Below, piece by piece: positions 46,726-56,431 of a stretch of DNA of 63,524 nucleotides. Under the pieces are notes generated by a model. That model searched no databases and was not told the DNA's origin. It worked only from the letters and a program-made list of their open reading frames with translations. Numbering within the stretch: the first letter of the stretch is position 1; each line of letters opens with the position of its first letter. The translations under genes and the position numbers were made by a program. Origin of the DNA: an uncultured Lachnospiraceae bacterium (lineage in GTDB: Bacteria; Bacillota; Clostridia; Lachnospirales; Lachnospiraceae); the NCBI GenBank assembly GCA_910579225.1, contig CAJTTI010000020.1, positions 1 through 63,524 of the forward strand, in the 5' to 3' direction.

Positions 46726-47604
46726 ATGGCAGATAAAGACGGACTGAAAGTGGCAAAGGATTATCATGTGGATATTCCGTTTGCAAACAAAGAAGGTTTC
46801 TATGTAAAGGGAGCAAATAGTCTGGATTGGGGAATGCAGAAACATCTTTCTAATATTTTCCGCCCCGAAAGCGGCAATTCTGTGATGTTTGCATTTGATC
46901 ATGGATATTTTATGGGCTCTACAGCCGGACTGGAGCGGTTGGATCTGCTGCTGCCCAAACTGGCGCCCTATGTGGATGTCTTTATGGGGACAAGAGGAGC
47001 GATCCGAAGCTGCGTTCCACCACAGATTACAAAGGGAATTGCTGTGCGTGTCACATCCGGTTCTTCCATGCTGGATGATGATCTGTCTCATGAAGTTGTG
47101 GCGGTAGATATTGAAGATGTAATCCGGATGAATGCAGACTGTATGGCGGTGCAGACTTTCATCGGTGCAGACGGACAGCTTTCCAGCATTGACAACCTGT
47201 CCCGGGTGATTAATGCAGGGATGCGCTACAGTATTCCCACCTTGGGCGTGGTGGCAGTGGGCAAAAATATGGAACGGACCGACCGTTTCTTTAAACTGGC
47301 TACCAGAATTGTGGCAGAAATGGGTGTTCAGATGGTGAAAACCTATGATTGCGATAATTTTGAAGAGATAGTAGCAGCCTGCCCGGTGCCGATTGTAGTG
47401 GCAGGAGGGAAGAAACTGCCGGAGGCGGAAGCATTATCCATGGCCTATCGGGTAATCTCCAAAGGAGCAAGAGGCGTGGATATGGGCAGGAACATTTTCC
47501 AGAGCGAGCATCCAATCGAGATGGCACAGGCTGTTGGGAAGGTGGTTCATGAAGGATATACAGATAAAGAGGCTTATGAATTCTATCAGGATATGATTCA
47601 CTGA
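46726..47604 (+). CDS. lsrF: LsrF: 3-hydroxy-5-phosphonooxypentane-2,4-dione thiolase
   Basis: 292 residues; AGAAAGGAAAC site. DeoC/FbaB-type aldolase barrel with MFAFDHGYFMGST at the first strand, MVKTYDCDNFEEI carrying the Schiff-base Lys, and VDMGRNIFQSEHP at the phosphate site. In the Lsr pathway it transfers acetyl from phosphorylated AI-2 breakdown product to CoA. With LsrK across the promoter region this gives AI-2 catabolism, while the LsrABCD importer is absent here. Confidence 0.9.
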   Translation: MADKDGLKVAKDYHVDIPFANKEGFYVKGANSLDWGMQKHLSNIFRPESGNSVMFAFDHGYFMGSTAGLERLDLLLPKLAPYVDVFMGTRGAIRSCVPPQITKGIAVRVTSGSSMLDDDLSHEVVAVDIEDVIRMNADCMAVQTFIGADGQLSSIDNLSRVINAGMRYSIPTLGVVAVGKNMERTDRFFKLATRIVAEMGVQMVKTYDCDNFEEIVAACPVPIVVAGGKKLPEAEALSMAYRVISKGARGVDMGRNIFQSEHPIEMAQAVGKVVHEGYTDKEAYEFYQDMIH

Positions 47605-47621
47605 TTTGCTTTAAAAAGAGA

Positions 47622-47644
47622 GGGCTGTCCCGGACAGCCCTTTT
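47622..47644. terminator. Terminator between lsrF and pyrG
   Basis: GGGCTGTCC / GGACAGCCC stem with one-base loop, flanked by A- and T-runs; serves both converging genes. Confidence 0.85.
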
Positions 47645-47654
47645 ATTATGAAAT

Positions 47655-49259
47655 TTATAATTTGGCTTTCAGAGCTGCCTCCACAAAACCTTTAAACAGC
47701 GGATGTGGACGGTTTGGACGGGATTTTAGTTCCGGATGCGCCTGAGTTGCCATAAAGAAAGGATGATCCTTTAATTCAATCATCTCCACAATTCGGCCGT
47801 CAGGCGAGAGACCGGACAGAGTCATCCCGTGTTCTGTAAGTGCGGAACGGTAGTCATTATTGACCTCATAGCGATGACGGTGGCGTTCTTCGATCTGTTC
47901 TGTGTCATACAGAGAGTAGGCTTTGGAGGACTTGTCCAATACGCAGGGACAGGAACCGAGACGGAGAGTTCCTCCGATGTCTTCCACGCCGTTCTGGTCC
48001 GGCATCAAGGCGATAACCGGATAAGGAGTATTGGGATTCAGTTCGATACTGTGGGCGTCTTCCAGCCCTGCCACATGGCGGGCGTATTCCACGATTGCAA
48101 GTTGCATTCCCAGACACAGTCCCAGGAATGGGATCTGGTGTTCCCGTGCATAACGAATAGCTGTGATCTTGCCGTCGATCCCCCGGTCTCCAAAGCCGCC
48201 GGGCACCAGTATGCCGGTCACATCTTTCAGGAGTTCGGCTGCATTGTCCTCTGTTATCAGTTCGGAATCAATCCATCGGATGTTGACAACAGCATGGTTG
48301 TCAATGCCGCCGTGCTTCAGCGCTTCTACAACGGAAATGTAAGCGTCATGAAGCTGAATGTATTTTCCAACCAGTGCCACAGTAACCTCTGTGGTAGGAT
48401 GACGGAGCTTGTTGACCATCTCGGTCCAGTCGGTAAGATCCGGTTCCGGACAGGGGAGCTTCAGACACTCACAAGCAACCTGTGCAAGCTTCTCTTCTTC
48501 CATGGCCAAAGGGGCTTCGTACAGATATTCCACATCCAGATTCTGCAGGACGTGATTTCTGGGTACGTTGCAGAACAGAGCAATCTTGTCCTTGATTCCC
48601 TTTTCAAGGGGAAGCTCTGTACGGCATACGATAATATCCGGTTGTATCCCCATCCCCTGTAGTTCTTTGACAGAGGCCTGGGTGGGTTTGGTTTTCATCT
48701 CACCGGAAGCCTTCAGATAGGGAATCAAGGTTACATGAATAATGATAGCATTGTCATGGCCCACTTCATGCTGGAACTGCCGGATGGCTTCCAGGAAAGG
48801 CTGGCTTTCGATATCCCCCACGGTCCCGCCGGTTTCAATAATGGCGATATGCATGTCTTCGGAAGTAAAGTTCCGGTAGAAACGGCTTTTGATCTCATTG
48901 GTGATATGGGGGATGACCTGAACAGTTCCGCCGCCGTAATCTCCCCGGCGCTCTTTCTGAAGGACGGACCAGTATACTTTTCCGGTAGTGACATTGGAAT
49001 TTTTGTCAAGACTTTCGTCGATAAAACGCTCATAATGTCCCAGATCCAGATCGGTTTCTGCTCCGTCGTCTGTAACAAACACTTCCCCATGCTGTACCGG
49101 ATTCATGGTGCCTGGGTCAATGTTGATATAGGGGTCAAATTTCTGCATGGTGACCCTGTAGCCACGTGCTTTTAAAAGACGTCCCAGAGAAGCAGCGGTG
49201 ATTCCTTTTCCAAGGCCTGATACAACTCCTCCTGTTACGAATACATATTTAACTGGCAT
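47655..49259 (-). CDS. pyrG: CTP synthase
   Basis: 534 residues, full length. Synthetase domain begins KYVFVTGGVVSGLGKGI; the glutaminase domain has the nucleophile Cys in FLGLCLGMQLAIVEYAR. Makes CTP from UTP, ATP and glutamine. Starts just behind a GGAGGAATC site. Single gene. Confidence 0.97.
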   Translation of the reverse strand: MPVKYVFVTGGVVSGLGKGITAASLGRLLKARGYRVTMQKFDPYINIDPGTMNPVQHGEVFVTDDGAETDLDLGHYERFIDESLDKNSNVTTGKVYWSVLQKERRGDYGGGTVQVIPHITNEIKSRFYRNFTSEDMHIAIIETGGTVGDIESQPFLEAIRQFQHEVGHDNAIIIHVTLIPYLKASGEMKTKPTQASVKELQGMGIQPDIIVCRTELPLEKGIKDKIALFCNVPRNHVLQNLDVEYLYEAPLAMEEEKLAQVACECLKLPCPEPDLTDWTEMVNKLRHPTTEVTVALVGKYIQLHDAYISVVEALKHGGIDNHAVVNIRWIDSELITEDNAAELLKDVTGILVPGGFGDRGIDGKITAIRYAREHQIPFLGLCLGMQLAIVEYARHVAGLEDAHSIELNPNTPYPVIALMPDQNGVEDIGGTLRLGSCPCVLDKSSKAYSLYDTEQIEERHRHRYEVNNDYRSALTEHGMTLSGLSPDGRIVEMIELKDHPFFMATQAHPELKSRPNRPHPLFKGFVEAALKAKL

Positions 49260-49497
49260 AGAAATGATTCCTCCTGAAATGTATGCTTATCTGCCAACGA
49301 ATAGTTCAGAAATAAAACTCTTTTCATTATAGCTTATCCATCTTGAAAAATCCACTTGTTTTTCTGCGGTTTCAAAGAAATTAATCACCGTTTTTTATAT
49401 TAATTTAATAAAAGAAGACAAAATTTCTCAGAAGGTGTATTGATTTATAAAGGAAGGTTCACTATAATAAGAAGTGCTATGCGCAAGGAGGAAAGAG

Positions 49498-51393
49498 ATG
49501 AGTGATAAGATTACTCCAACAGGAGATGGAGATAACAATCATAAGGCACCAAAGAATCAAAAAAGTATTGTTATTTTTTTAGCGTTTATGCTGGTCAGTT
49601 TTCTTGCCCTGAATTTTGTCAAGAGTACCATGAAGGATGCAAGTTCCAAGGAAATTACTTATGATGCGTTTATTGAGATGCTGGAGGAAGACAAGGTAGA
49701 GAAGGTGGAAGACACCGGTCTTACCTGGAAGATTACCCCCAGGACACAGCCCATGGAGGCTGTGGAAATTACTTATTATACCGGAAAGATGGATGATGAA
49801 GCGCTTCTACCCATGCTGAAAGAGAAAGATATAGAGATTACTCCCTATATTCAGGACACCTTTTCCACGCTGGTCTGGCAAGTGGTATGGAGTTTACTTC
49901 CGTTACTTCTGATCTGGGTAGCGGTCGGCTATCTGATGCGCCGTATGGGCGGCGGCGGTATGATGGGAGTTGGCAAAAGCAAGGCGAAAGTCTATATTGA
50001 GAAGGAAACGGGTGTGACTTTTAAAGATGTTGCCGGTCAGGAAGAGGCCAAGGAGTCTCTGGTGGAAGTGGTGGATTTTCTCCACAATCCGGAGCATTAT
50101 GCAGAGATTGGCGCCAAGCTTCCCAAAGGTGCGTTGCTGGTAGGCCCTCCCGGAACCGGTAAGACTCTTCTGGCAAAGGCAGTTGCAGGGGAAGCGCATG
50201 TGCCGTTTTTTTCATTGTCTGGATCAGACTTTGTGGAGATGTTTGTAGGCGTGGGAGCTTCCCGTGTGCGTGATTTGTTTGAAGAGGCCAAGAGAAATGC
50301 ACCTTGTATTATTTTCATTGATGAGATTGATGCCATTGGTAAGAGCAGGGATTCCAGGCTTGGAGGAAATGATGAGCGGGAGCAGACGCTGAATCAGTTG
50401 CTGGCAGAGATGGATGGATTTGAGAGCAATAAAGCGTGCCTTGTACTGGCGGCGACCAATCGTCCGGAGATCTTGGATAAGGCGCTTCTTCGCCCGGGAC
50501 GTTTCGATCGCCGGATCATTGTGGAGCGTCCGGATCTGAAGGGCCGGGTGGATGTGCTGAAAGTACATGCCAAGAATGTGCGTCTGGATGAGACGGTGGA
50601 TCTGGAGGCGATTGCGCTGGCAACCAGCGGAGCAGTGGGTTCGGATCTGGCGAATATGATCAATGAGGCTGCAATTCTTGCGGTAAAGAATAAGAGGCAA
50701 GCGGTGTCCCAAAAGGATCTGTTTGAGGCAGTGGAAGTAGTGCTGATGGGCAAGGAGAAAAAGGACCGTATTTTGAGCACAGAAGAGCGTAAGATTGTGT
50801 CCTATCACGAAGTGGGCCATGCACTTGTAAGTGCTCTTCAAAAAGATTCGGAGCCGGTTCAGAAGATTACAATTGTTCCACGCACCATGGGAGCGCTTGG
50901 CTATGTCATGCATGTGCCGGAGGAAGAGAAGTATCTGAATACCAGGAAAGAACTGGAGGCCATGCTGGTGGGCTATCTGGGCGGACGCGCAGCAGAAGAG
51001 CTGGTCTTTGAGACAGTTACCACAGGGGCTTCCAATGATATTCAGCAGGCTACAAAGCTTGCCCGCGCCATGGTGACGCAGTATGGTATGTCTGAGAAGT
51101 TTGGACTTATGGGACTGGAATCCAGAGAAAGTATGTATCTGAATAATGGTACGGTGCTGAATTGCAGCGACGAGACGGCGGCAGATGTAGACAATGAAGT
51201 TATGAGGATATTAAAGGAATCCTATGAAGAGGCAAAACGTCTTCTGTCAGAGAATCGGGATTGTCTGGATAAAATATCTGAGTTCCTGATTGAGAAAGAG
51301 ACGATTACTGGTAAGGAGTTTATGGATATTTTCCGTAAGGTTAAGGAAGAAGCAGAAGGATATCAGCAGGAGGAGCTGATATTTGCAGAATAA
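49498..51393 (+). CDS. ftsH: ATP-dependent zinc metalloprotease FtsH
   Basis: 631 residues from ATG 49498 (AAGGAGGAAAG upstream). Two membrane helices (SIVIFLAFMLVSFLALNF; WSLLPLLLIWVAVGYLM) enclose the outer domain. AAA module: GPPGTGKT, pore FVEMFVGVG, IIFIDEIDAIG, and SRH with PGRFDRR. Peptidase: HEVGH and GASNDI Asp ligand. This is the normal membrane quality-control protease and a useful contrast to the soluble fused M41 protein at 989-5098. uvrC follows. Confidence 0.96.
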   Translation: MSDKITPTGDGDNNHKAPKNQKSIVIFLAFMLVSFLALNFVKSTMKDASSKEITYDAFIEMLEEDKVEKVEDTGLTWKITPRTQPMEAVEITYYTGKMDDEALLPMLKEKDIEITPYIQDTFSTLVWQVVWSLLPLLLIWVAVGYLMRRMGGGGMMGVGKSKAKVYIEKETGVTFKDVAGQEEAKESLVEVVDFLHNPEHYAEIGAKLPKGALLVGPPGTGKTLLAKAVAGEAHVPFFSLSGSDFVEMFVGVGASRVRDLFEEAKRNAPCIIFIDEIDAIGKSRDSRLGGNDEREQTLNQLLAEMDGFESNKACLVLAATNRPEILDKALLRPGRFDRRIIVERPDLKGRVDVLKVHAKNVRLDETVDLEAIALATSGAVGSDLANMINEAAILAVKNKRQAVSQKDLFEAVEVVLMGKEKKDRILSTEERKIVSYHEVGHALVSALQKDSEPVQKITIVPRTMGALGYVMHVPEEEKYLNTRKELEAMLVGYLGGRAAEELVFETVTTGASNDIQQATKLARAMVTQYGMSEKFGLMGLESRESMYLNNGTVLNCSDETAADVDNEVMRILKESYEEAKRLLSENRDCLDKISEFLIEKETITGKEFMDIFRKVKEEAEGYQQEELIFAE

Positions 51394-51538
51394 AAGCAAT
51401 GAATGAATCTGCCGCAGGATGCGGCTTCTGATCCCGGTGCTGCAGCCGGTCTCAGGAGCTGTCTTCTGCGGCAGATTCCGGTCACTGACAAATAACAGAC
51501 AGGATAACAAAGTTGGTATGAAAAGGGGAGGCTTTCAT

Positions 51539-53353
51539 ATGGCATTTGATATTGAGGAGGAACTGAAGAAACTTCCGGCAAAACCAGGGGTTTACCTGAT
51601 GCATGATGAGAAGGATGCGATTATCTATGTGGGGAAAGCCATTTCCCTTAAGAATCGGGTAAGGCAGTATTTCCAGTCGAGCAGGAATAAGGGCGTGAAG
51701 ATTGAACAAATGGTGACACATATTACCAGATTTGAATATATCATTACGGATTCAGAACTGGAAGCCCTGGTACTGGAATGCAATCTGATCAAGGAGCACC
51801 GACCGAAATACAACACGATGTTAATGGATGACAAGGCATATCCATTTATCAAAGTGACTGTGCAGGAAGAATATCCACGGGTGCTGCTGGCCAGACAGAT
51901 GCGCAAGGATCGTGCAAAATATTATGGACCTTATACCAGTGCAGGAGCAGTAAAAGATACCATTGATCTGATTCATAAGATCTATGGAATACGGACCTGC
52001 AACAAAGCGCTGCCGAAGATGCAGGGAAAAGAAAGGCCTTGTCTGAATTATCATATTCACCAGTGTCCGGCCCCCTGTCAGGGTTATATTACAAAAGAAG
52101 AGTATGGGGAATCGATCAGGAAGGCACTCTCTTTTTTAAATGGAAATTATTCGATGATTCTGAAAGAGCTGGAAGAAAAAATGCAGACTGCATCGGAGAA
52201 CTTGGAGTTTGAGAAAGCAATTGAATACAGGGAGCTTTTGAACAGCGTCAGTAAAATTGCCCAGAAGCAGAAGATTACCAGCAGTTCGATGGAGGACAAG
52301 GATGTGATTGCCCTGGCAGCGGATCAGGAGGATGCAGTAGTACAGATTTTCTTCATTCGGGAAGGACGGCTGATCGGAAGAGATCATTTTTGCCTGCATA
52401 TAGCAGCGGGAGAAGAAAAGAAGGAGATCCTGTCTGTATTTTTAAAGCAGTTTTATGCCGGAACCCCATACATTCCACGGGAACTGATGATACAGTATGA
52501 GATTGAAGAGAAAGAACTGATTGAAGAATGGCTGAGTGCCAGAAGAGGTCAGAGAGTGCACATCTGTGTACCGAAAAAGGGGGAGAAGGAAAAGCTGGTA
52601 GAGCTTGCTATGAAAAATGCCCAGTTAGTGTTAATACAGGACAAAGAGCGCATCCGGAGAGAAGAAGGACGTACGATTGGGGCAATGAAAGAGATTGCAA
52701 AGCTTCTGGGGCTTTCAAAGATTGACAGAGTGGAAGCCTATGATATCTCTAATATCAGCGGGTTTCAGACAGTTGGTTCCATGGTGGTCTATGAGAAAGG
52801 AAGACCGAAACGTTCTGATTACCGGAAGTTTCGTATTAAGGGCGTCCGGGGAGCAGATGATTATGCCAGTATGGAAGAGATGCTCACAAGAAGGCTTTCT
52901 CATTATGAGAATTATCCGGATCTGATTATGATGGACGGAGGCAGAGGGCAGGTTAATATCGCCCTGAAAGTTATGGAGGCAGTAGGGGTAAAAGTTCCGG
53001 TATGTGGTATGGTGAAAGATGACAGGCATCGAACAAGGGGGATCTATTTTAACAATGTGGAGCTTCCTATTGAGCGGGATAGTGAGGGATTCCGCCTGGT
53101 GACCAGAATTCAGGATGAGGCTCATCGTTTTGCCATTGAATACCACCGCTCTCTGAGAAGCAAGGAGCAGGTGCATTCGGTTCTGGATGATATACCGGGC
53201 ATTGGTCCGGCCCGGAGAAAGGCGCTTATGAAGGAATTCCAGACACTGGGGGATATGAAGCTTGCCAGTATTGAAGAGCTGGCTGCTGTACCTGGGATGA
53301 ATATGGGGGCAGCCAGGAAGGTTTTTGATTTCTTTCATGTTGATAATGAGTAA
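51539..53353 (+). CDS. uvrC: UvrABC system protein C
   Basis: 604 residues; start 51539 chosen for GGGGAGG upstream; an open frame back to 51419 is not supported. GIY-YIG nuclease (PGVYLMHDEKDAIIYVGKA), UVR motif (ENLEFEKAIEYRELL), RNase H-like nuclease domain, and C-terminal helix-hairpin-helix (IPGIGPARRKALM). It cuts on both sides of DNA damage in nucleotide excision repair. hprK follows after 66 bases. Confidence 0.96.
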   Translation: MAFDIEEELKKLPAKPGVYLMHDEKDAIIYVGKAISLKNRVRQYFQSSRNKGVKIEQMVTHITRFEYIITDSELEALVLECNLIKEHRPKYNTMLMDDKAYPFIKVTVQEEYPRVLLARQMRKDRAKYYGPYTSAGAVKDTIDLIHKIYGIRTCNKALPKMQGKERPCLNYHIHQCPAPCQGYITKEEYGESIRKALSFLNGNYSMILKELEEKMQTASENLEFEKAIEYRELLNSVSKIAQKQKITSSSMEDKDVIALAADQEDAVVQIFFIREGRLIGRDHFCLHIAAGEEKKEILSVFLKQFYAGTPYIPRELMIQYEIEEKELIEEWLSARRGQRVHICVPKKGEKEKLVELAMKNAQLVLIQDKERIRREEGRTIGAMKEIAKLLGLSKIDRVEAYDISNISGFQTVGSMVVYEKGRPKRSDYRKFRIKGVRGADDYASMEEMLTRRLSHYENYPDLIMMDGGRGQVNIALKVMEAVGVKVPVCGMVKDDRHRTRGIYFNNVELPIERDSEGFRLVTRIQDEAHRFAIEYHRSLRSKEQVHSVLDDIPGIGPARRKALMKEFQTLGDMKLASIEELAAVPGMNMGAARKVFDFFHVDNE

Positions 53354-53419
53354 AAAAAATGGTATGATTTAGTTTAAGAAAGTGCGGATGAGACCAGTAG
53401 CAAAAAGAAGAAGGAGTAT

Positions 53420-54355
53420 ATGCCTATGCAGACAGTAGCATTGAATAAAATGATTGATAAACTGGGGCTTACAAATCTGGTTCCGGAAGTTGAGACAGAC
53501 GGGATTGAGATTAACAGCTCAGAAATCAATCGTCCTGCTCTTCAGTTGGCGGGGTATTTTGAGCATTTTGCCTGTGATCGGGTACAGATCATCGGTTATG
53601 TAGAATACAGTTATCTGAAAAGTCTGGATCCTGAAGAAAAGATGAAAAACTATGAGCTTTTCATGTCCAGTCGAATTCCATGTATTATCTATGCGTCCAG
53701 AACGGAACCGGATGAGGCAATGATTGAACTTGCCCGAAAATACAAGAAACCTCTGTTGTCCAGCGATCGCGCCACTTCCTCTCTGATGGCGGAGATTATC
53801 CGTTGGCTGAATGTGGAACTGGCTCCCTGTATTTCTATCCATGGAGTGCTGGTGGATGTATACGGCGAAGGCGTATTGATTATGGGGGAGAGTGGTATCG
53901 GTAAAAGTGAGGCTGCACTTGAGCTTTTGAAGAGAGGACACCGTCTGATTACAGATGATGTGGTTGAGATTCGAAAGGTCAGCGATGATACTCTGGTAGG
54001 AACGTCCCCGGAGATTACCAGGCATTTTATAGAGCTTAGAGGTATTGGCATCATTGATGTGAAGACATTGTATGGTGTGGAAAGTGTGAAAGAGACACAG
54101 ACCATCGACATGGTGATCAAGCTGGAGGAGTGGGATAAAGACAAGGAGTATGATCGTCTTGGGCTCAATGAGGAGTATACAGAATTTCTCGGCAACAAGA
54201 TCATCTGTCACTCGATTCCTATCCGTCCGGGCAGGAATCTGGCGATTATCACAGAGGCAGCAGCTGTCAATCACCGACAGAAAAAGATGGGTTATAATGC
54301 GGCTCAGGAACTATATCGCAGAGTACAGCAAAGTATCAATAAAAATAAACATTAA
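53420..54355 (+). CDS. hprK: HPr kinase/phosphorylase
   Basis: 311 residues. P-loop GESGIGKSEAALELL preceded by the HGVLVDVYGEGV region, followed by RLITDDVVEIRK and the C-terminal signature IPIRPGRNLAIITEAAAVN. It phosphorylates HPr on Ser-46, the central switch of carbon catabolite control in Firmicutes, and so links to the PTS genes upstream. The ROK glucokinase gene follows after 15 bases. Confidence 0.96.
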   Translation: MPMQTVALNKMIDKLGLTNLVPEVETDGIEINSSEINRPALQLAGYFEHFACDRVQIIGYVEYSYLKSLDPEEKMKNYELFMSSRIPCIIYASRTEPDEAMIELARKYKKPLLSSDRATSSLMAEIIRWLNVELAPCISIHGVLVDVYGEGVLIMGESGIGKSEAALELLKRGHRLITDDVVEIRKVSDDTLVGTSPEITRHFIELRGIGIIDVKTLYGVESVKETQTIDMVIKLEEWDKDKEYDRLGLNEEYTEFLGNKIICHSIPIRPGRNLAIITEAAAVNHRQKKMGYNAAQELYRRVQQSINKNKH

Positions 54356-54370
54356 CAGGGAGAACAGATT

Positions 54371-55309
54371 ATGAAAAATTACTGTTTTGGAATTGATGTA
54401 GGCGGAACAACGGTGAAAATGGGACTTTTTAAGACCGATGGCCAGCTTGTGGACAAGTGGGAGATTCCCACCCGGACGGAGGACGGCGGAAAGGCGATCC
54501 TGCCCGATACTGCAGCCTATGCTCTGGCGAAGCTGATGGAGAAGGACATCGCAAGAGACGACGTGGCGGGAATCGGGATTGGTGTGCCAGGTCCCATAAG
54601 TGCAGACGGAATTGTGCCTCACACAGCGAACCTGGGCTGGGGGTATAAAGAAGTGACCAAAGAGCTGTCAGAGCTGACCGGTCTGACCTGCAGAGGGGGC
54701 AATGACGCCAATGTGGCGGCTCTGGGCGAGATGTGGAAAGGCGCGGCAGCGGGCCATAAGAGCGGGGTCATGGTCACCCTGGGAACCGGCGTCGGCGGCG
54801 GCATCATCATCGACGGCCGGATTGTCACCGGGACCAACGGTGCAGGCGGCGAGATCGGGCATATCCATGTGGATGACAGCATCCCGTGGCTGTGCGGCTG
54901 CGGCAACCAGGGATGCCTGGAGCAGGTGGCGTCTGCCAACGGAATCGTGCGTCTTGCCAAATGGATGCTGGAGTCCAAAGCCAAAGAGACTGTCCTGGAT
55001 CCGGAGACCATGACGGCCAAAGATATCTGGGATGCCGTAAAAGACGGAGACAACTTTGCCTGTGAAGTGGCAGAGCGCTTCGGAAGTTACCTGGGCCTGG
55101 CCCTTGCCAACATTGCCAGCACGGTGGATCCGGAAGTGTTTGTCATCGGCGGCGGCGTATCCAAGGCAGGACCGGTGATTCTGGATTACATAAAAAAATA
55201 TTATATCAAGTATACGTTCAAAGGCTGCAGGGATGCGGAGTTTGTCCTGGCGACACTGGGCAATGATGCCGGAATCTTCGGGTCGGCAAAACTGGTGATT
55301 GAGGAGTAG
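54371..55309 (+). CDS. glcK: ROK-family glucokinase
   Basis: 312 residues. DVGGTTVKMGLF phosphate loop, GTGVGGGIIIDG, and zinc site in CGCGNQGCLEQVAS with GHIHVD. Phosphorylates glucose after non-PTS entry or glucosidase action. Although it follows hprK closely, base composition jumps here toward GC-rich codons, and it is only 8 bases from cbiM, so it reads as the first gene of the block that runs to 60407. Confidence 0.9.
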   Translation: MKNYCFGIDVGGTTVKMGLFKTDGQLVDKWEIPTRTEDGGKAILPDTAAYALAKLMEKDIARDDVAGIGIGVPGPISADGIVPHTANLGWGYKEVTKELSELTGLTCRGGNDANVAALGEMWKGAAAGHKSGVMVTLGTGVGGGIIIDGRIVTGTNGAGGEIGHIHVDDSIPWLCGCGNQGCLEQVASANGIVRLAKWMLESKAKETVLDPETMTAKDIWDAVKDGDNFACEVAERFGSYLGLALANIASTVDPEVFVIGGGVSKAGPVILDYIKKYYIKYTFKGCRDAEFVLATLGNDAGIFGSAKLVIEE

Positions 55310-55317
55310 TAAAGCGG

Positions 55318-56070
55318 ATGAAATATACAAGAACAGAAAAAAACATGCTGGCGCTGTCCTGCATGTTCGCAGTATTTCTTATGAGTGAAAAAACCGTCCA
55401 TGCTATGCATATTATGGAGGGGTATCTGCCCATGGCCCACTGTGCGGTATGGGATGCGGTCTGCCTGCCGTTTCTGGCAGCCGGACTGATCCGCATCCGG
55501 AAAACGCTGAACCAGAACCGGCGTCTTCTGATTTTGCTGGCCATGTCCGGGGCATTTGTGTTTGTGATCTCTTCGCTGAAGATTCCGTCGGTCACCGGAA
55601 GCTGTAGCCATATGACGGGTACAGGGCTGGCAGCGATCCTCTTCGGGCCGATGGTAGCTGGTGTGCTGGCTGTCATTGTACTGATCTTCCAGGCGCTTCT
55701 GCTGGCCCATGGGGGGCTTACGACCCTGGGAGCCAATACGTTCAGCATGGGGATCATCGGTCCTGTCCTTACATGGCTTCTTTATATGGCCGGCAGGAAA
55801 CTGAAGATGAACCGGAAGGCCTCGGTCTTCCTGGCGGCTGCCATGGGCGACCTTCTGACCTACTGTGTGACCAGCCTGCAGCTGGCGGTGGCTTACCCGG
55901 ACCAGACCGGCGGCATGGCGGCCAGTGCGGTCCGGTTTCTGGGCGTGTTTGCGCCCACGCAGCTTCCCCTTGCAGTGGTGGAAGGACTGCTGACCGTTCT
56001 GATCGTGATCGGCATGGAGCAGTTTGCGGAGCCGGAACTGCGTGAGATCTCATTTTTGGAGGCGAAATAG
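55318..56070 (+). CDS. cbiM: Cobalt/nickel ECF transporter substrate-binding subunit CbiM
   Basis: 250 residues. After a short signal-like segment comes AMHIMEGYLP, whose His near the mature N-terminus coordinates the metal in this family. GTGLAAILFGPMVAGVLAVI and the last helices are typical. Imports Co2+ (or Ni2+) with CbiN, Q and O. No cobalamin riboswitch is present: the gap to glcK is 8 bases. Confidence 0.9.
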   Translation: MKYTRTEKNMLALSCMFAVFLMSEKTVHAMHIMEGYLPMAHCAVWDAVCLPFLAAGLIRIRKTLNQNRRLLILLAMSGAFVFVISSLKIPSVTGSCSHMTGTGLAAILFGPMVAGVLAVIVLIFQALLLAHGGLTTLGANTFSMGIIGPVLTWLLYMAGRKLKMNRKASVFLAAAMGDLLTYCVTSLQLAVAYPDQTGGMAASAVRFLGVFAPTQLPLAVVEGLLTVLIVIGMEQFAEPELREISFLEAK

Positions 56071-56074
56071 ACAT

Positions 56075-56428
56075 ATGAAAAAGAACAGAATCACAGTACC
56101 CGCCCTGATTCTGCTGGCGGTACTGATTATACTGGTGCCGTTGTTTTGGCAGAAAGGCGCTGCCTTTGAAGGCAGCGACGGTGCAGGCAGCGAGATGGTA
56201 AATGAAATGGCAGGGGGCGGATATGAGCCCTGGTTTGAACCGGTGCTGGAACGGATGATCGGCGGGGAGCTGCCAGGAGAGGTGGAGACGCTGTTCTTCT
56301 GCATTCAGACCGGCATTGGGGTCGGCATTATCGCCTACTGCTTCGGTTATCTGGTGGCCAGGAAGAAGTATTCCGGCGGGATGGATGACCGGACGAAGGT
56401 GGAGTCGAAAGCCTGTCATGAGGTGTGA
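56075..56428 (+). CDS. cbiN: Cobalt transporter component CbiN
   Basis: 117 residues from ATG 56075. Two membrane helices (PALILLAVLIILVPLF and TGIGVGIIAYCFGYLVA) flank an outer loop with YEPWFEPVLE, as in CbiN. It helps load metal on CbiM. The gene begins 4 bases after the cbiM stop. Confidence 0.85.
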   Translation: MKKNRITVPALILLAVLIILVPLFWQKGAAFEGSDGAGSEMVNEMAGGGYEPWFEPVLERMIGGELPGEVETLFFCIQTGIGVGIIAYCFGYLVARKKYSGGMDDRTKVESKACHEV

Positions 56429-56431
56429 CAT

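Noticed and set aside
51419..51538. 40-residue N-terminal extension of UvrC
   Set aside because: GGGGAGG before ATG 51539 and the family start at the GIY-YIG domain support the shorter protein.
55300..55320. Cobalamin riboswitch before cbiM
   Set aside because: Only 8 bases separate the genes.
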